Assembly (NCBI GenBank): GCA_900553985.1
Contig: USFW01000006.1
Span: 20,098 to 84,097 of the forward strand
Origin: an uncultured Clostridium sp.
GTDB lineage: Bacteria > Bacillota > Clostridia > TANB77 > CAG-508
Length of the DNA stretch: 64,000 nucleotides
Direction of reading: 5' to 3'
The notes beneath the pieces are model-generated. The model was not told the DNA's origin and did no database searches. It worked only from the letters and a program-made list of their open reading frames with translations. The translations under genes and the position numbers were made by a program. Below, in pieces: positions 1-9,219 of the stretch (positions within the stretch are counted from its first letter, which is position 1; each line of letters begins with the position of its first letter).

Positions 1-1653
1 TCTTGGTTTATCAATTACTGGTAACATTACATCTTCTAATATATGTTTTCTTGCAATTCTTGTTCTTTCAAAAGCTTCTTTTATTATATCGTATGATAGT
101 CCATCTACTTTTATATCTACTTGTATAGCAGTTATTCCTTTTTCTGTTCCTCCTACTTTAAAGTCCATATCTCCAAAGAAGTCTTCTAGTCCTTGTATAT
201 CAACCAGCATAACATAGTCTTTGTCATCTTCAGGATTAGTAACTAATCCTGTTGAAATTCCTGCTACTGGTCTTTTTATTGGTACACCTGCATCCATTAG
301 TGCTAATGTACTTCCACATATACTTGCTTGTGATGTTGAACCATTTGAAGATAATACTTCTGATACAACTCTTATTGCATATGGAAATTCTTCTTTTGAA
401 GGAATTACTGGTACTAATGCTTTTTCTGCTAATGCTCCATGTCCTATTTCTCTTCTTCCAGGTCCTCTTGATGGTCTTGCTTCTCCTACACTGTAACTAG
501 GGAAGTTATAGTGGTGCATATATCTTTTAGATTCTTCTGTATCAATTCCATCTAATACTTGTTCTTCACTAGCCATTCCTAATGTTGCAACAGATAATAC
601 TTGAGTTTGTCCTCTTGTAAATAATGCACTTCCATGTGTACGAGGCAATAACCCAACTTCACATGATAATGGTCTTATTTCATCAAGTTTTCTTCCGTCT
701 ACTCTTTTATGCTCATTAAATATTAAATGTCTTACACATTTTTTCTCTAATTTATAAATTGCTTCTCCTATATCTGATTTATGTTCTTCTAAAGCTTCTG
801 TTCCAAATTTTTCTTCATAAGTTTTTGCTATTTTTTCTGATAATTCTGAGATATTATTATCTCTTGTTTCTTTATCTTCTTCTTGAATTTTTTTAGTCAT
901 TTCTTCTCTAAAATTTTCTTCTATAAAGTCATATACTTCTTTATCTACTTCAAATGATTTATATTCAAATTTTGGTTTTCCTATTTCTTCTTTCATATTA
1001 GCAATAAACTTACATATTTTCTTTATTTCTTTATGTCCTTCTTTTATTGCTTCTAACATTATATCATCTGGAACTTCATTTGCTCCTGCTTCTATCATAG
1101 CAATTTTTTCTTCTGTTCCTGCAACTGTTAATGTTAAATCGCTTTTTTCTCTTTGTGCTTCTGTTGGATTTATTATAATTTCTCCATCTACTAATCCTAC
1201 ATTTACTGCTGCTGTTGGTCCTCCAAATGGAATATCAGAAATTGATAATGCTGCTGAAGCTCCAATCATTGCTGCTACTTCTGGTGAATTGTCTTGGTCA
1301 ACACATAATACTGTTGCAACAACTACTACATCATTTCTAAAATCTTTTGGAAATAGTGGTCTTAATGGTCTATCTATTGCTCTTGATGTTAATATTGCTT
1401 TATCACTAGGTTTTCCTTCTCTTTTTATAAAGCTTCCTGGTATTTTACCAACTGAATATAATTTTTCTTCGTAATCTACTGATAAAGGGAAAAAGTCTAT
1501 TCCGTCCCTTGGCTCTTTTGATGCTGTTACATTAACAATAACAACTGTATCTCCATATCTAACTAATACACTTCCATTAGCTAACCCTGCCATTTTACCT
1601 GTTTCAAAAACAAGTTTTCTTCCTGCTAATTCTGTTTCATAAGTTTTAAACAT
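1..1653 (-). CDS. pnp: Polyribonucleotide nucleotidyltransferase (PNPase), 3' part outside window
   Basis: Phosphorolytic 3'-5' exoribonuclease of the RNA degradation machinery. Translating the minus strand from the ATG at 1653 gives MFKTYETELAGRKLVFETGK and continues open to the window edge, 551 codons. The first RNase PH domain, the helical linker and the second RNase PH core are present, including the active-site segment DFFGDMDFKVGGT near residues 510-525. The KH and S1 RNA-binding domains lie beyond base 1. An AGGAGG ribosome binding site sits 6-7 bases before the start. It follows rpsO in the usual rpsO-pnp order but a terminator separates them. No frameshift or CGG codon is seen. Identity is clear. 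Confidence 0.97.
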   Translation of the reverse strand, partial: MFKTYETELAGRKLVFETGKMAGLANGSVLVRYGDTVVIVNVTASKEPRDGIDFFPLSVDYEEKLYSVGKIPGSFIKREGKPSDKAILTSRAIDRPLRPLFPKDFRNDVVVVATVLCVDQDNSPEVAAMIGASAALSISDIPFGGPTAAVNVGLVDGEIIINPTEAQREKSDLTLTVAGTEEKIAMIEAGANEVPDDIMLEAIKEGHKEIKKICKFIANMKEEIGKPKFEYKSFEVDKEVYDFIEENFREEMTKKIQEEDKETRDNNISELSEKIAKTYEEKFGTEALEEHKSDIGEAIYKLEKKCVRHLIFNEHKRVDGRKLDEIRPLSCEVGLLPRTHGSALFTRGQTQVLSVATLGMASEEQVLDGIDTEESKRYMHHYNFPSYSVGEARPSRGPGRREIGHGALAEKALVPVIPSKEEFPYAIRVVSEVLSSNGSTSQASICGSTLALMDAGVPIKRPVAGISTGLVTNPEDDKDYVMLVDIQGLEDFFGDMDFKVGGTEKGITAIQVDIKVDGLSYDIIKEAFERTRIARKHILEDVMLPVIDKPR

Positions 1654-1932
1654 AATTTACCTCCTAAAATTATTTTGCACCAATTTTTTTATTCTAGCAA
1701 ATTTAATTTAGATTGTAACCTCTATAATATATTATAAGCTAATAATATTATTAATATTTTAAATTATATTTTAATTCTTTATATTTATATTTTAATAATA
1801 TAATTATTTTTTATTTTAGATTTCATATAAATTTTTAATATAATTTTTAATAATTATTATATTTAGTTATTATTTTTCAATAATATATTATACAAGCTAC
1901 TTACCTAATTTAAAATTTGCTATAATCTCATA
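1654..1932. other. AT-rich intergenic region upstream of pnp
   Basis: About 280 bases with no credible reading frame on either strand. It holds a small palindrome around 1718-1733 and several A/T runs; the pnp promoter must lie here but I could not choose a convincing -35/-10 pair. Confidence 0.5.
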
Positions 1933-1963
1933 AAAGCCCATGCTAAAATAAGCTCTGGGCCTT
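1933..1963 (-). terminator. Terminator-like hairpin after rpsO
   Basis: Ten bases past the rpsO stop, AGGCCCAGAGCT pairs imperfectly with AGCATGGGCTT (one bulge, one mismatch), followed on the minus strand by TTTT. It is G+C-rich for this genome. The short U-tract makes it a moderate terminator that may let some transcription through into pnp. Confidence 0.6.
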
Positions 1964-1972
1964 TACCTTAAA

Positions 1973-2236
1973 TTATTTTCTTAATCCTAATTTTTCAACT
2001 ATTGTTCTATATCTATTGATATCTTTTTTAGCAACATAGTTTAATAAGTTTCTTCTTTTACCAACCATTTTTAAAAGTCCTCTTCTTGAATGGTTGTCTT
2101 TTTTGTGAACTTTTAAGTGTTCTGTTAATTCATTAATTCTTTCTGTTAAAAGAGCTATTTGTACTTCTGGAGAACCAGTGTCATTTTCTTCTCTTTTATA
2201 TGTGTTAATTATTTCTTGTTTTCTTTCCTTTGTCAT
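1973..2236 (-). CDS. rpsO: 30S ribosomal protein S15
   Basis: Small-subunit protein that binds the central 16S rRNA three-way junction early in assembly. The 87-residue product has the standard family length and the typical segments DTGSPEVQIA, HKKDNHSRRGLL and RRNLLNYV. The ATG at 2236 has a GGAGGTG ribosome binding site a few bases upstream. The gene has its own promoter (2331-2359) and a structured leader (2262-2312), and precedes pnp. S15 autoregulates its own mRNA in several bacteria, so the leader is a natural control site. Identification is secure. Confidence 0.98.
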   Translation of the reverse strand: MTKERKQEIINTYKREENDTGSPEVQIALLTERINELTEHLKVHKKDNHSRRGLLKMVGKRRNLLNYVAKKDINRYRTIVEKLGLRK

Positions 2237-2261
2237 TTTTACACCTCCTATTTTTATTTAT

Positions 2262-2312
2262 CCTTTAACTGAGCTTAAGATTTGGTGCTTGTCTTGAAGC
2301 TAAGTAAAAGGT
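2262..2312 (-). promoter_or_regulatory. rpsO leader hairpin, candidate S15 autoregulatory site
   Basis: The untranslated leader folds into a long hairpin. The inner stem pairs 2272-2280 with 2292-2301 (one bulge) around an 11-base loop, and the outer stem pairs 2262-2270 with 2304-2312 with one mismatch. It ends about 13 bases upstream of the ribosome binding site. S15 leaders differ between bacterial groups but all bind S15, so the position suggests feedback control; the exact class is not recognised. Confidence 0.5.
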
Positions 2313-2330
2313 ATGTTTTTCAACATTTTT

Positions 2331-2359
2331 ATTTTACTATATTTTTTATAAAAATTCAA
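2331..2359 (-). promoter_or_regulatory. SigA-type promoter of rpsO
   Basis: On the minus strand TTGAAT and TAAAAT are separated by exactly 17 bases. Transcription would start near 2323, leaving about 87 bases of leader that contains the rpsO hairpin. Confidence 0.6.
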
Positions 2360-2433
2360 GTAGTAATAGTAAAAAAGTAAAATTTATATGTGTTCATTGC
2401 ATCTTCTTCTGTTACATTTTTTCCTCCATAATA

Positions 2434-2476
2434 AAAATACCTTTTATGATATATTTTATATTATAAAAGGTATTTT
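2434..2476 (-). terminator. Terminator after the large prepilin-like gene
   Basis: A perfect 14-bp inverted repeat (2434-2447 with 2463-2476) lies about 30 bases past the prepilin-like gene's stop codon. On the minus strand the 3' arm runs into a T-rich tract. Confidence 0.8.
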
Positions 2477-2507
2477 CTAGTTCATATAAAATTTCTTACA
2501 TTTCCTA

Positions 2508-5500
2508 TTAGAATGATAAAGTCAATCGAAATGTTGTAGCACTGTAAGCACCACCATCATCGCAACCATAAGTAAAATTGCTATCTTTAAAATAACTAAT
2601 TGTACTATACGAACCTCCACGCATAAAAAATGGCTGATAAGTATAAGGAAATACCCCTCCTCCTTTAAACCATGTTGCAGGCATGAATGTCGCAGACTGA
2701 CCGTCGATCGTCAGATGTTTCATATATTCCATCTCCTTTATTATTTTTTTCTGCTAATTCATAATCGTCTCCATTCGCTGAAGTATATACTGTTTTATAT
2801 TTTGTACTTATTGATTGTTCTTTACTTGTTTCTCCATATAAATCTCCATTTGTGTTTCCACCATATTTTTTTAAGTTAGCATCTCCATTATCTAAATATG
2901 CAGCAGTTCTTTCCCATGCTCCCCCATTTAAATCATATACTCCATTTGCATTATATGTGGTTGACTGCATTTTATTTATTGTATATATTTCTTCTAATAC
3001 ATCTGTGCCTCCTGTATATAATAATGTATTTTTATTTTGTTCTACTTTTTGCTTATTTGTTCCATATTTGCTATGTGACAAATATAATATTGATCCCCAC
3101 TCACTATTTTTACTCATATGGCTATTTAAACTTATATCTTCGCTATATGTTGCTTGTTTTCCTGCTTTATATTGATTATTTATTGTCATTTGTTCTAAGG
3201 CTTTTTTTCCCGGCTTTACACTTATTCTACTTGCATCACCATCAGTATATTCTCCTGTTGTCTCAAATTTTCCTACCCATATTCCTGGAATCTCTCCAAA
3301 TCCTCCTCCATATTCTGCATTACTAGTAAATGCTGGATGTACTAACCATTTTGTTTGTCCTGCTCCCTGTTCTTCAGGATTCATTGTTATTTCACCTGTT
3401 TCACCATTTAAAAAATGATTTGTTGTATCTAAAAATGCTATCTCAATTGTTCCTGCTTGATTTGTATGGTATCCTTCTGTTATTTTATATGCATATCTTG
3501 GTATCCACACCCACATACTCCCATCATTTGTCATTGCATTTGCCCATTTACTTCCTCCTTGAGTATCTGCTTCAGGTCCTACATATTTTATTGGTTTCAT
3601 ATTCCCTTTTAATGCTGGAGCATTTACATTTGCTTTTCTGTCTCCATTTGATACATCATTATAGCTATACCACTCTGAATCACTTGTAGTTGTTTCTTCC
3701 CATAAAAATTCTTCCACTTTTACTGATATTGTATTTATATTTCCTGCTTTGTCTGTAACATTAAAATCAAATATTCCATTCTTTGTTACTTTATATGTTG
3801 TATCATTTTCTTTTGTTATAAAATCATTTGTCTTATTCGTTATACTTACTACTCCTGATTCATTATCTATAGCACTTATATTTATTGTTGCTTCTTTTGC
3901 ACTTTGTGATTCCATACTTACAATTCCACTTCCTGTAGGTAATATCTTATCTATATTACCTACATTTCCTGTGGCTGTTGGTCCATAATTTGTGCCATCT
4001 GTTAACCTTGCATATATCGGTCCATTTTCTGTCATTTCTACTTTTGCTTGACTGTTATAATTATTCCATATCTTTCCATCTTTACTATATTGTAATTGAT
4101 ATTTTTCTGTTGATGCTGTTATTGTTACTGTTACATTTCCATTTGTCCATTCACTCGGAGAATAACTAAAATATATATTGCTATTTCCTCCTGGTATTTC
4201 CTCAGTTGAACCTATTATTCCCACTGATACTATTTCATTCCCTGCATTATCTATTGCTTTTACTTTTATATCATAACTTACTTGTGGACTTAACCTTCCA
4301 AATGTATATACATTACTTGTTTGTTCTTCTGTCCAACTATTTCCTCCATCTTTACTAAATCTATATCCTCTTATTCCACTTTTTCCATCTATTCCTGTTG
4401 CTTCTTGATCTGTTGCACTTGCTGTTACTTTTATTCTATCTACTCCTTCTACTAATGTTGGGACTGATATATTGGGTTTTAATCTGTCTATATTTGTTAT
4501 TCTCGTACTTATACTTCCTGTTGCTTGGTTAGTATCTTGATTATATAACCTTGCATATATTGTTTCATTATTATTTTCTACTATTATATCTCCTGTATAC
4601 ATTTGCCAACTTCTATCATCTTTTGAGTATTGGATTTTGTAATCTGTTGCTGTATTGGTCATTTTTACTGTCACTGTTCTATTTGTCCAATTCGTTGGTG
4701 TTTTTGTTATTTGTATTTTTTCTTGTGGATTTGGTAATTCATTTGTTGTTTCACTTATAACTGCGGTTTCTCTTTCATTTCCTGCATTGTCTATTGCTTT
4801 TACTTTTAATTGATAGCTTGTTCCTGCATTTAATCCTGTAAATATATATGTTCCACTTGTTTGCTCTTCTGTCCAGTTGCTTCCTCCATCTTTACTAAAT
4901 CTATATCCTCTTATTCCACTACTTCCATCTGTTTCTGTTCTTTCTGCATCTGTTGTATTTCCTTCTACTACTATTGAGTTTGTTGTTTTTCCTTGGATAT
5001 TTACTGCAAATTCTTTTGGTTGTAATCTATCTATATTATCTACTACATATGTTGTGTTCTTTCCTGCTTTTCCTCCTTTTGTTAATCTTGCATATATTAC
5101 CTTATTTTCGCTTACTTCTATTGGACCACTATAACTTGTATATTTACTTCCATCTAATGAATACTCTATTCCATATCCTTGTTCTCTTGTACTTATTTCT
5201 ACTCTTACTGGTCCTTTCGTCCATCCATTTGGCTCTTTTGCAAAACTTATTCTTCCTTCTCCGTCTGGTACTATTATTTCTTCCTCTGTTGTTGCATTTG
5301 TTGTATTTGTTTCTACTTCATTTCCTGCATTATCTACTGCTTTTACTTTTATTGGATATGTTGTTCCTGATTGTAAGTTTTCATACGTATATCTTCCTTC
5401 TGTTATTAATCCTGTCCAATTACTTCCATTATCTTTACTAAATTTATATCCTTTTATTCCACTTTTTCCATCTTTTGCTGTTGCTTCTTTATCTATTGTA

Positions 5501-6225
5501 CTTGCTGTTATTTCTAATCTATTCTTTATTACTTTTATTGTTGGTGCAAATGTGTTTGGTGCTAATCTATCTATATTTTCTATTTTTTTCTTTACTACTT
5601 CTGTCTTTTCGTTCTTTTCATTTACTCCTCTTGCTTGGATTTCTGTTCCATTATCCTGTACTTCTATCTCATTTTCATATTTATTCCAGCTTTTTCCTCC
5701 GTCTATACTATATTCCTTACTTACCCTTGTTACATTACTTGTTATCTTTACCTTTACTTTATCCCTTGTCCAATTTTCTGGTGTACTTGTTATTGTTATT
5801 TTTACCTTGCTTATATCTACTTCTGTATTTCCTTCTCCATCTTCATTTCCTACATATGTTGTATCTTCTATTGTTACCTCAAATCTATATCCTTCTTTTG
5901 TTACTACTATTACTACCTTATTTTCATGATCTGCTGTTACTTCTTTTGCTTCTCTAAACATTTTGTCTTCTTGTACTGCTTTTGCATATTTATCTAAGAA
6001 ATCATCTAAGTTTATAGTATAATCATCTGCATATTCTCCATGTTTTATTACTTCTAATTGTTCTTTATATGTTGCTATTTCTGTTTCTATTCTTGCTTCA
6101 TCACTTTTATTTATTATTCCATTATCTCCTGTTATTGCTGCTATTGATATTCCTGCTAATATTAATAATACTATTATTGTTACTACCAATGCTATTATTG
6201 TTATCCCACGATTGTTTTCTCTCAT
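2508..6225 (-). CDS. Prepilin-like surface repeat protein with FGE/C-type-lectin-like C-terminus; +1 frameshift at CGG
   Basis: The product starts with a type IV prepilin-like leader (RGITIIALVVTIIVLLILAG, then an Ile/Ala-rich stretch); position +5 lacks the usual Glu. About four Ig/FN3-like modules of roughly 180 residues follow, each with a W-T/S-x-x-x-V strand, an IDRL linker and a DNAGNE motif, then a C-terminal domain with GGAWERTAAYLDNG and PFFMRGGSYS as in formylglycine-enzyme/C-type-lectin folds. The zero frame stops at 2665 just after a CGG codon at 2703-2701. Skipping the C continues the expected domain to the stop at 2508, giving 1238 residues. The ATG at 6225 is chosen over the GTG at 6246 because GGAGG precedes it. 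Probably exported and surface-displayed; ligand unknown. Confidence 0.75.
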
Positions 6226-6264
6226 TTTTCCTCCACTATTATTCACTATATTTAATGTTAATTT

Positions 6265-6339
6265 TTATAATCTTGAATCTTTTATTAACTTACAGTTATT
6301 TTTACTCATTGTTGTATCAACTATACATAATACTTTCAT
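6265..6339 (-). CDS. Possible 24-residue leader ORF before the prepilin-like gene
   Basis: Between promoter 6371-6399 and the prepilin-like start lies an ATG ORF of 24 codons, MKVLCIVDTTMSKNNCKLIK and four more residues. An AGGATG ribosome-binding-like sequence is 11 bases upstream. No family is recognised. The second prepilin-like gene also has a 24-codon ORF in its leader, so a leader role is conceivable, but coding is unproven. Confidence 0.25.
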   Translation of the reverse strand: MKVLCIVDTTMSKNNCKLIKDSRL

Positions 6340-6370
6340 TTTTTAAGCTTCATCCTGTAATTTTTATTTT

Positions 6371-6399
6371 ATATTATATCATTTTTATTATATTTTCAA
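6371..6399 (-). promoter_or_regulatory. SigA-type promoter of the large prepilin-like gene
   Basis: TTGAAA and TAATAT on the minus strand with a 17-base spacer. It implies a leader of about 140 bases. Near the predicted start is CAGGATGAA, which also occurs near 6460-6470, so the promoter-proximal sequence may be partly duplicated. Confidence 0.6.
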
Positions 6400-6538
6400 T
6401 AAAAAGTAAAAAATGTATAACTTTTGTAATCTTCCTGAAATATTTTTGTAATTTTACAGTTTCATCCTGCAAGTTCTTTTATTTTTTTATTGTAAAATAT
6501 ACTTTAAATATTCTTAACTTTTATTGGAGGTTTCTTTT

Positions 6539-6711
6539 ATGAAAGTAAAAACTTTGAATGGAAATTTAAATATTATTGGTAAAAACTTTAAAAAATATAG
6601 AAAGTAAAAAAAATGTCTCAACCAGAAATTTGTAGAAAATTAGATTTAATTGGCGTAAATATGTATATATGTGATATTTTAACTTTTGTTCACATTAAAA
6701 AAATAGTATAA
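6539..6711 (+). pseudogene. Decayed XRE-family helix-turn-helix regulator
   Basis: A good TTGGAGG site precedes ATG 6539, and 22 codons read MKVKTLNGNLNIIGKNFKKY then a stop. One base out of frame, from about 6601, the reading continues KKMSQPEICRKLDLIGVNMY, which matches the rest of a typical small XRE helix-turn-helix (IGKNIKKYR then LSQxELCxKL). It ends at 6711 without the usual third helix. So this is a frameshifted and truncated remnant. No CGG codon is at the break, so the frameshift mechanism proposed elsewhere does not rescue it. Confidence 0.6.
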
Positions 6712-6728
6712 TTAAAAATTATACTATT
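6702..6728 (-). terminator. Terminator of the fab operon, overlapping the fabZ stop
   Basis: A perfect 12-bp inverted repeat (6702-6713 with 6717-6728) with a 3-base loop, followed on the minus strand by seven Ts. The stem contains the end of fabZ including its TAA stop, so the operon ends at fabZ. Confidence 0.88.
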
Positions 6729-7141
6729 GCAAATGTTAATTCTCCTTTTACTGCAACCTTTCCTTCAACAGTTGCTATTGCTTCTCCTATACCAATTGGT
6801 CCTTTTCTTTTTATTATTTTAACTTCTAATTTTAATCTATCACCTGGTATTACTTGCTTTTTAAATCTAAGTTTATCTATTCCTCCAAATAATGCATTTT
6901 TCCCTTTATTTTCTTCCATTGATAAAATTGCTACTGCTCCTGTTTGAGCCAATGCTTCTACTATTAATACTCCTGGCATTATTGGATTTCCTGGAAAGTG
7001 TCCTTTGAAATAATATTCATCTTTACTTACATTTTTATAAGCTATACAACTTTCTCCTGGAAAATATTCTTCAACTTCATCAATCATTAAGAAAGGCTCT
7101 CTTTGTGGAATTATATTTTTTATTTCTTCTTTGTTTAACAT
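6719..7141 (-). CDS. fabZ: 3-hydroxyacyl-ACP dehydratase FabZ
   Basis: Dehydrates 3-hydroxyacyl-ACP to trans-2-enoyl-ACP in type II fatty acid elongation. The 140-residue hotdog-fold protein has the catalytic His in GHFPGNPIMPG (about residue 48) and the Glu in EALAQ (about residue 62). GGAAA precedes the ATG at 7141. It is the last gene of the fab operon, 171 bases after accB, and its stop codon lies inside the operon terminator. Length and motifs fit the family throughout. Confidence 0.96.
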   Translation of the reverse strand: MLNKEEIKNIIPQREPFLMIDEVEEYFPGESCIAYKNVSKDEYYFKGHFPGNPIMPGVLIVEALAQTGAVAILSMEENKGKNALFGGIDKLRFKKQVIPGDRLKLEVKIIKRKGPIGIGEAIATVEGKVAVKGELTFAIV

Positions 7142-7312
7142 TTTTTCCTCTCTTTCTGTTTAGTCAAATTTATATAAAATTGTTTGTTATATTTAATTTT
7201 ACTTTATTCTGTATTTTCTATTTTTCTACTTTATATTTTTACTGTTTATTTCTAGTATTTTTCATCTTTAAATATACTTTCGATATATATTGTATTTATT
7301 TCCTCTAACCTT

Positions 7313-7786
7313 CTACTTTATCTTAATTAATTCTGCTCCATATTCTACAATATCTTCATTTTTCATGCAAATCTCAACTACTTCTCCGTCATACTCTGAT
7401 TCTATTTCATTCATTAATTTCATTGCTTCTACTATACATACGACTTGCCCTCTATGTACTTTATCTCCCACTTTTATAAAAGGCTCTTTGTCTGGTGCTG
7501 AACTTGCATAAAAAGTTCCAACCATTGGTGATTTTATAATTTTATAATTTTCTTCTTTTTTTGCTTTTTCTTCAGCTTTTACTATTCTAGTTTCTTCATT
7601 TGGTTTTATTGTAGGTACTGTCATTGGCGCACTTGCTTCTATTACATAAGGTTCTATTTTGGGTTGTTTGTTTTTTTCCCCTTTTTTCATCTTAATTTTA
7701 ATTCCTTCTGGAAATTCTATTTCTAATGAATCTAATTTTGATTCTCCCATATCATCTATTAATTTTTTTATTTCTTTATATTCCAT
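7313..7786 (-). CDS. accB: Biotin carboxyl carrier protein of acetyl-CoA carboxylase
   Basis: Carries CO2 on biotin between the biotin carboxylase and carboxyltransferase subunits, supplying malonyl-CoA. The ATG at 7786 is preferred to an upstream TTG at 7804 because a GAGGAAAG site stands before it; the product is then 157 residues. The biotinylated Lys is in EAMKLM (about residue 123). The N-terminal half is a charged, Pro-containing linker as usual. It lies between fabF and fabZ, but accC, accD and accA do not follow and must be elsewhere. Confidence 0.95.
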   Translation of the reverse strand: MEYKEIKKLIDDMGESKLDSLEIEFPEGIKIKMKKGEKNKQPKIEPYVIEASAPMTVPTIKPNEETRIVKAEEKAKKEENYKIIKSPMVGTFYASSAPDKEPFIKVGDKVHRGQVVCIVEAMKLMNEIESEYDGEVVEICMKNEDIVEYGAELIKIK

Positions 7787-7803
7787 TTTTCTTTCCTCAT
7801 ACA

Positions 7804-7844
7804 ATATAATTATAAATTTATAATAAATAAATTTATAATTATAT
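7804..7844. repeat. Perfect 18-bp inverted repeat upstream of accB
   Basis: 7804-7821 pairs exactly with 7827-7844 around a 5-base loop, entirely A/T. It ends about 7 bases before the accB ribosome binding site and has no following U-tract, so it is more likely an mRNA processing, stability or translation-control hairpin than a terminator. Confidence 0.5.
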
Positions 7845-7893
7845 TCTTTCTTTTTGTTTTTTAAAATTATTTAATATCTTGATATTAATACTT

Positions 7894-7932
7894 TGTTATT
7901 ACAAGTATTTTATAATCATGTTTGTAATAACA
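7894..7932 (-). repeat. Hairpin downstream of fabF
   Basis: Perfect 11-bp inverted repeat (7894-7904 with 7922-7932) ten bases past the fabF stop, without a U-tract. With the repeat at 7804-7844 it places two stem-loops in the fabF-accB gap, which could tune relative expression. Confidence 0.4.
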
Positions 7933-7941
7933 TACTAATTA

Positions 7942-9183
7942 TTAATCTTCATATTTCTTTAATAAAATACTACTATTATGCCCACCAAATCCTAATGAAT
8001 TTGATATTGCATATTTTATTTCTAGTTTTCTTCCTTGATTTGGAACTATATCTAAATCACATTCTTCATCAGGTACTTTGTAATTAATTGTTGCAGGAAC
8101 AAATCCCTCTTTTATTGCTCTTGCACATACAATTGCTTCTACTCCACCTGCTGCTCCTAATAGGTGTCCTGTATGTCCTTTTGTAGAACTTACCATCACT
8201 TTTTTAGCATATTCTTCTCCTAATGCAGTTTTTATTGCTTGTGTTTCAAATGTATCATTTAGATGTGTTGATGTGCCATGTGCATTTATATATGTTATTT
8301 CTTCTGGTTTAGTTTTTGCTTCTTTCATAGCAATTTTTATAGCTCTTGCACCACCTTCTCCTCCTGGCGCTGGTGATGTTATATGATATGCATCTGAAGT
8401 CGCTCCATATCCTACTATTTCTGCATAAATTTTTGCCCCTCTTTTTTTAGCATGTTCTAATTCTTCTAAAATAATTATTCCAGCACCTTCTCCCATTACA
8501 AATCCACTTCTTTCTTTGTCAAATGGGATACTTGCTCTTGTTTTGTCTTCTGATTTTGTTAATGCTTTTATATTTGTAAATCCTGCTATGCTTAGAGGTG
8601 TTATTCCTGCTTCTGTTCCTCCTGCTAACACTACATCTTGGTATCCATGTTTTATCATTCTAAAACTTTCACCTATACAATGAGTTCCAGATGCACATGC
8701 TGTTACCATCGCCATAGATTCACCTTTTGCTCCTATGTCTATTGCTACATTTCCTGTTGCCATATTTAATATTCCCATAGGTATATACATTGGAGATACT
8801 CTATCAGGTCCTTTTTGCATACATTTTTCATGTTCGTTTTCTATTGTTTCAATTCCACCTATTCCTGAACCAACTATTACTCCAACTCTTTCCATATCTT
8901 CTTTTTCTTTATCTAATCCACTATCTTTCCATGCTTCTCTTGCTGCTACCATAGCATATTGTGAAAATTTGTCTAATCTTTTTGCTTCTCTTTTGTCAAA
9001 ATATTTTTCTGCATCATATCCTTTTAATTCTGCTGCTAATTTTACTTTGAAATTTTCTGTATCAAAATATGTTATATTATCTATCCCACAATTTCCTTCT
9101 TTTATGCCTTTCCAAAATTCTTCTACATTATTTCCAATTGGAGTTAAAGCTCCTAATCCTGTTATAACAACTCTTCTTTCCAT
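7942..9183 (-). CDS. fabF: 3-oxoacyl-ACP synthase II FabF
   Basis: Condenses malonyl-ACP with acyl-ACP in each elongation round. The 413-residue protein has the thiolase-fold active site: Cys in TACASGTHCIG (about residue 163), His in NAHGTSTHLND, and His in KGHTGHLLGAAGG. Start ATG 9183 has an AGGAAAA site. It lies 36 bases after fabG. In many Firmicutes acpP stands between fabG and fabF; here there is no room for it. Confidence 0.97.
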   Translation of the reverse strand: MERRVVITGLGALTPIGNNVEEFWKGIKEGNCGIDNITYFDTENFKVKLAAELKGYDAEKYFDKREAKRLDKFSQYAMVAAREAWKDSGLDKEKEDMERVGVIVGSGIGGIETIENEHEKCMQKGPDRVSPMYIPMGILNMATGNVAIDIGAKGESMAMVTACASGTHCIGESFRMIKHGYQDVVLAGGTEAGITPLSIAGFTNIKALTKSEDKTRASIPFDKERSGFVMGEGAGIIILEELEHAKKRGAKIYAEIVGYGATSDAYHITSPAPGGEGGARAIKIAMKEAKTKPEEITYINAHGTSTHLNDTFETQAIKTALGEEYAKKVMVSSTKGHTGHLLGAAGGVEAIVCARAIKEGFVPATINYKVPDEECDLDIVPNQGRKLEIKYAISNSLGFGGHNSSILLKKYED

Positions 9184-9219
9184 TGTTTTCTTTTTCCTTT
9201 CCTTTTCTTAATATTCGAA

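Noticed and set aside
2852..6100. Long Leu- and Ile-rich + strand ORFs opposite the prepilin-like gene
   Set aside because: Composition mirrors the coding strand, with no ribosome binding sites; antisense shadows.
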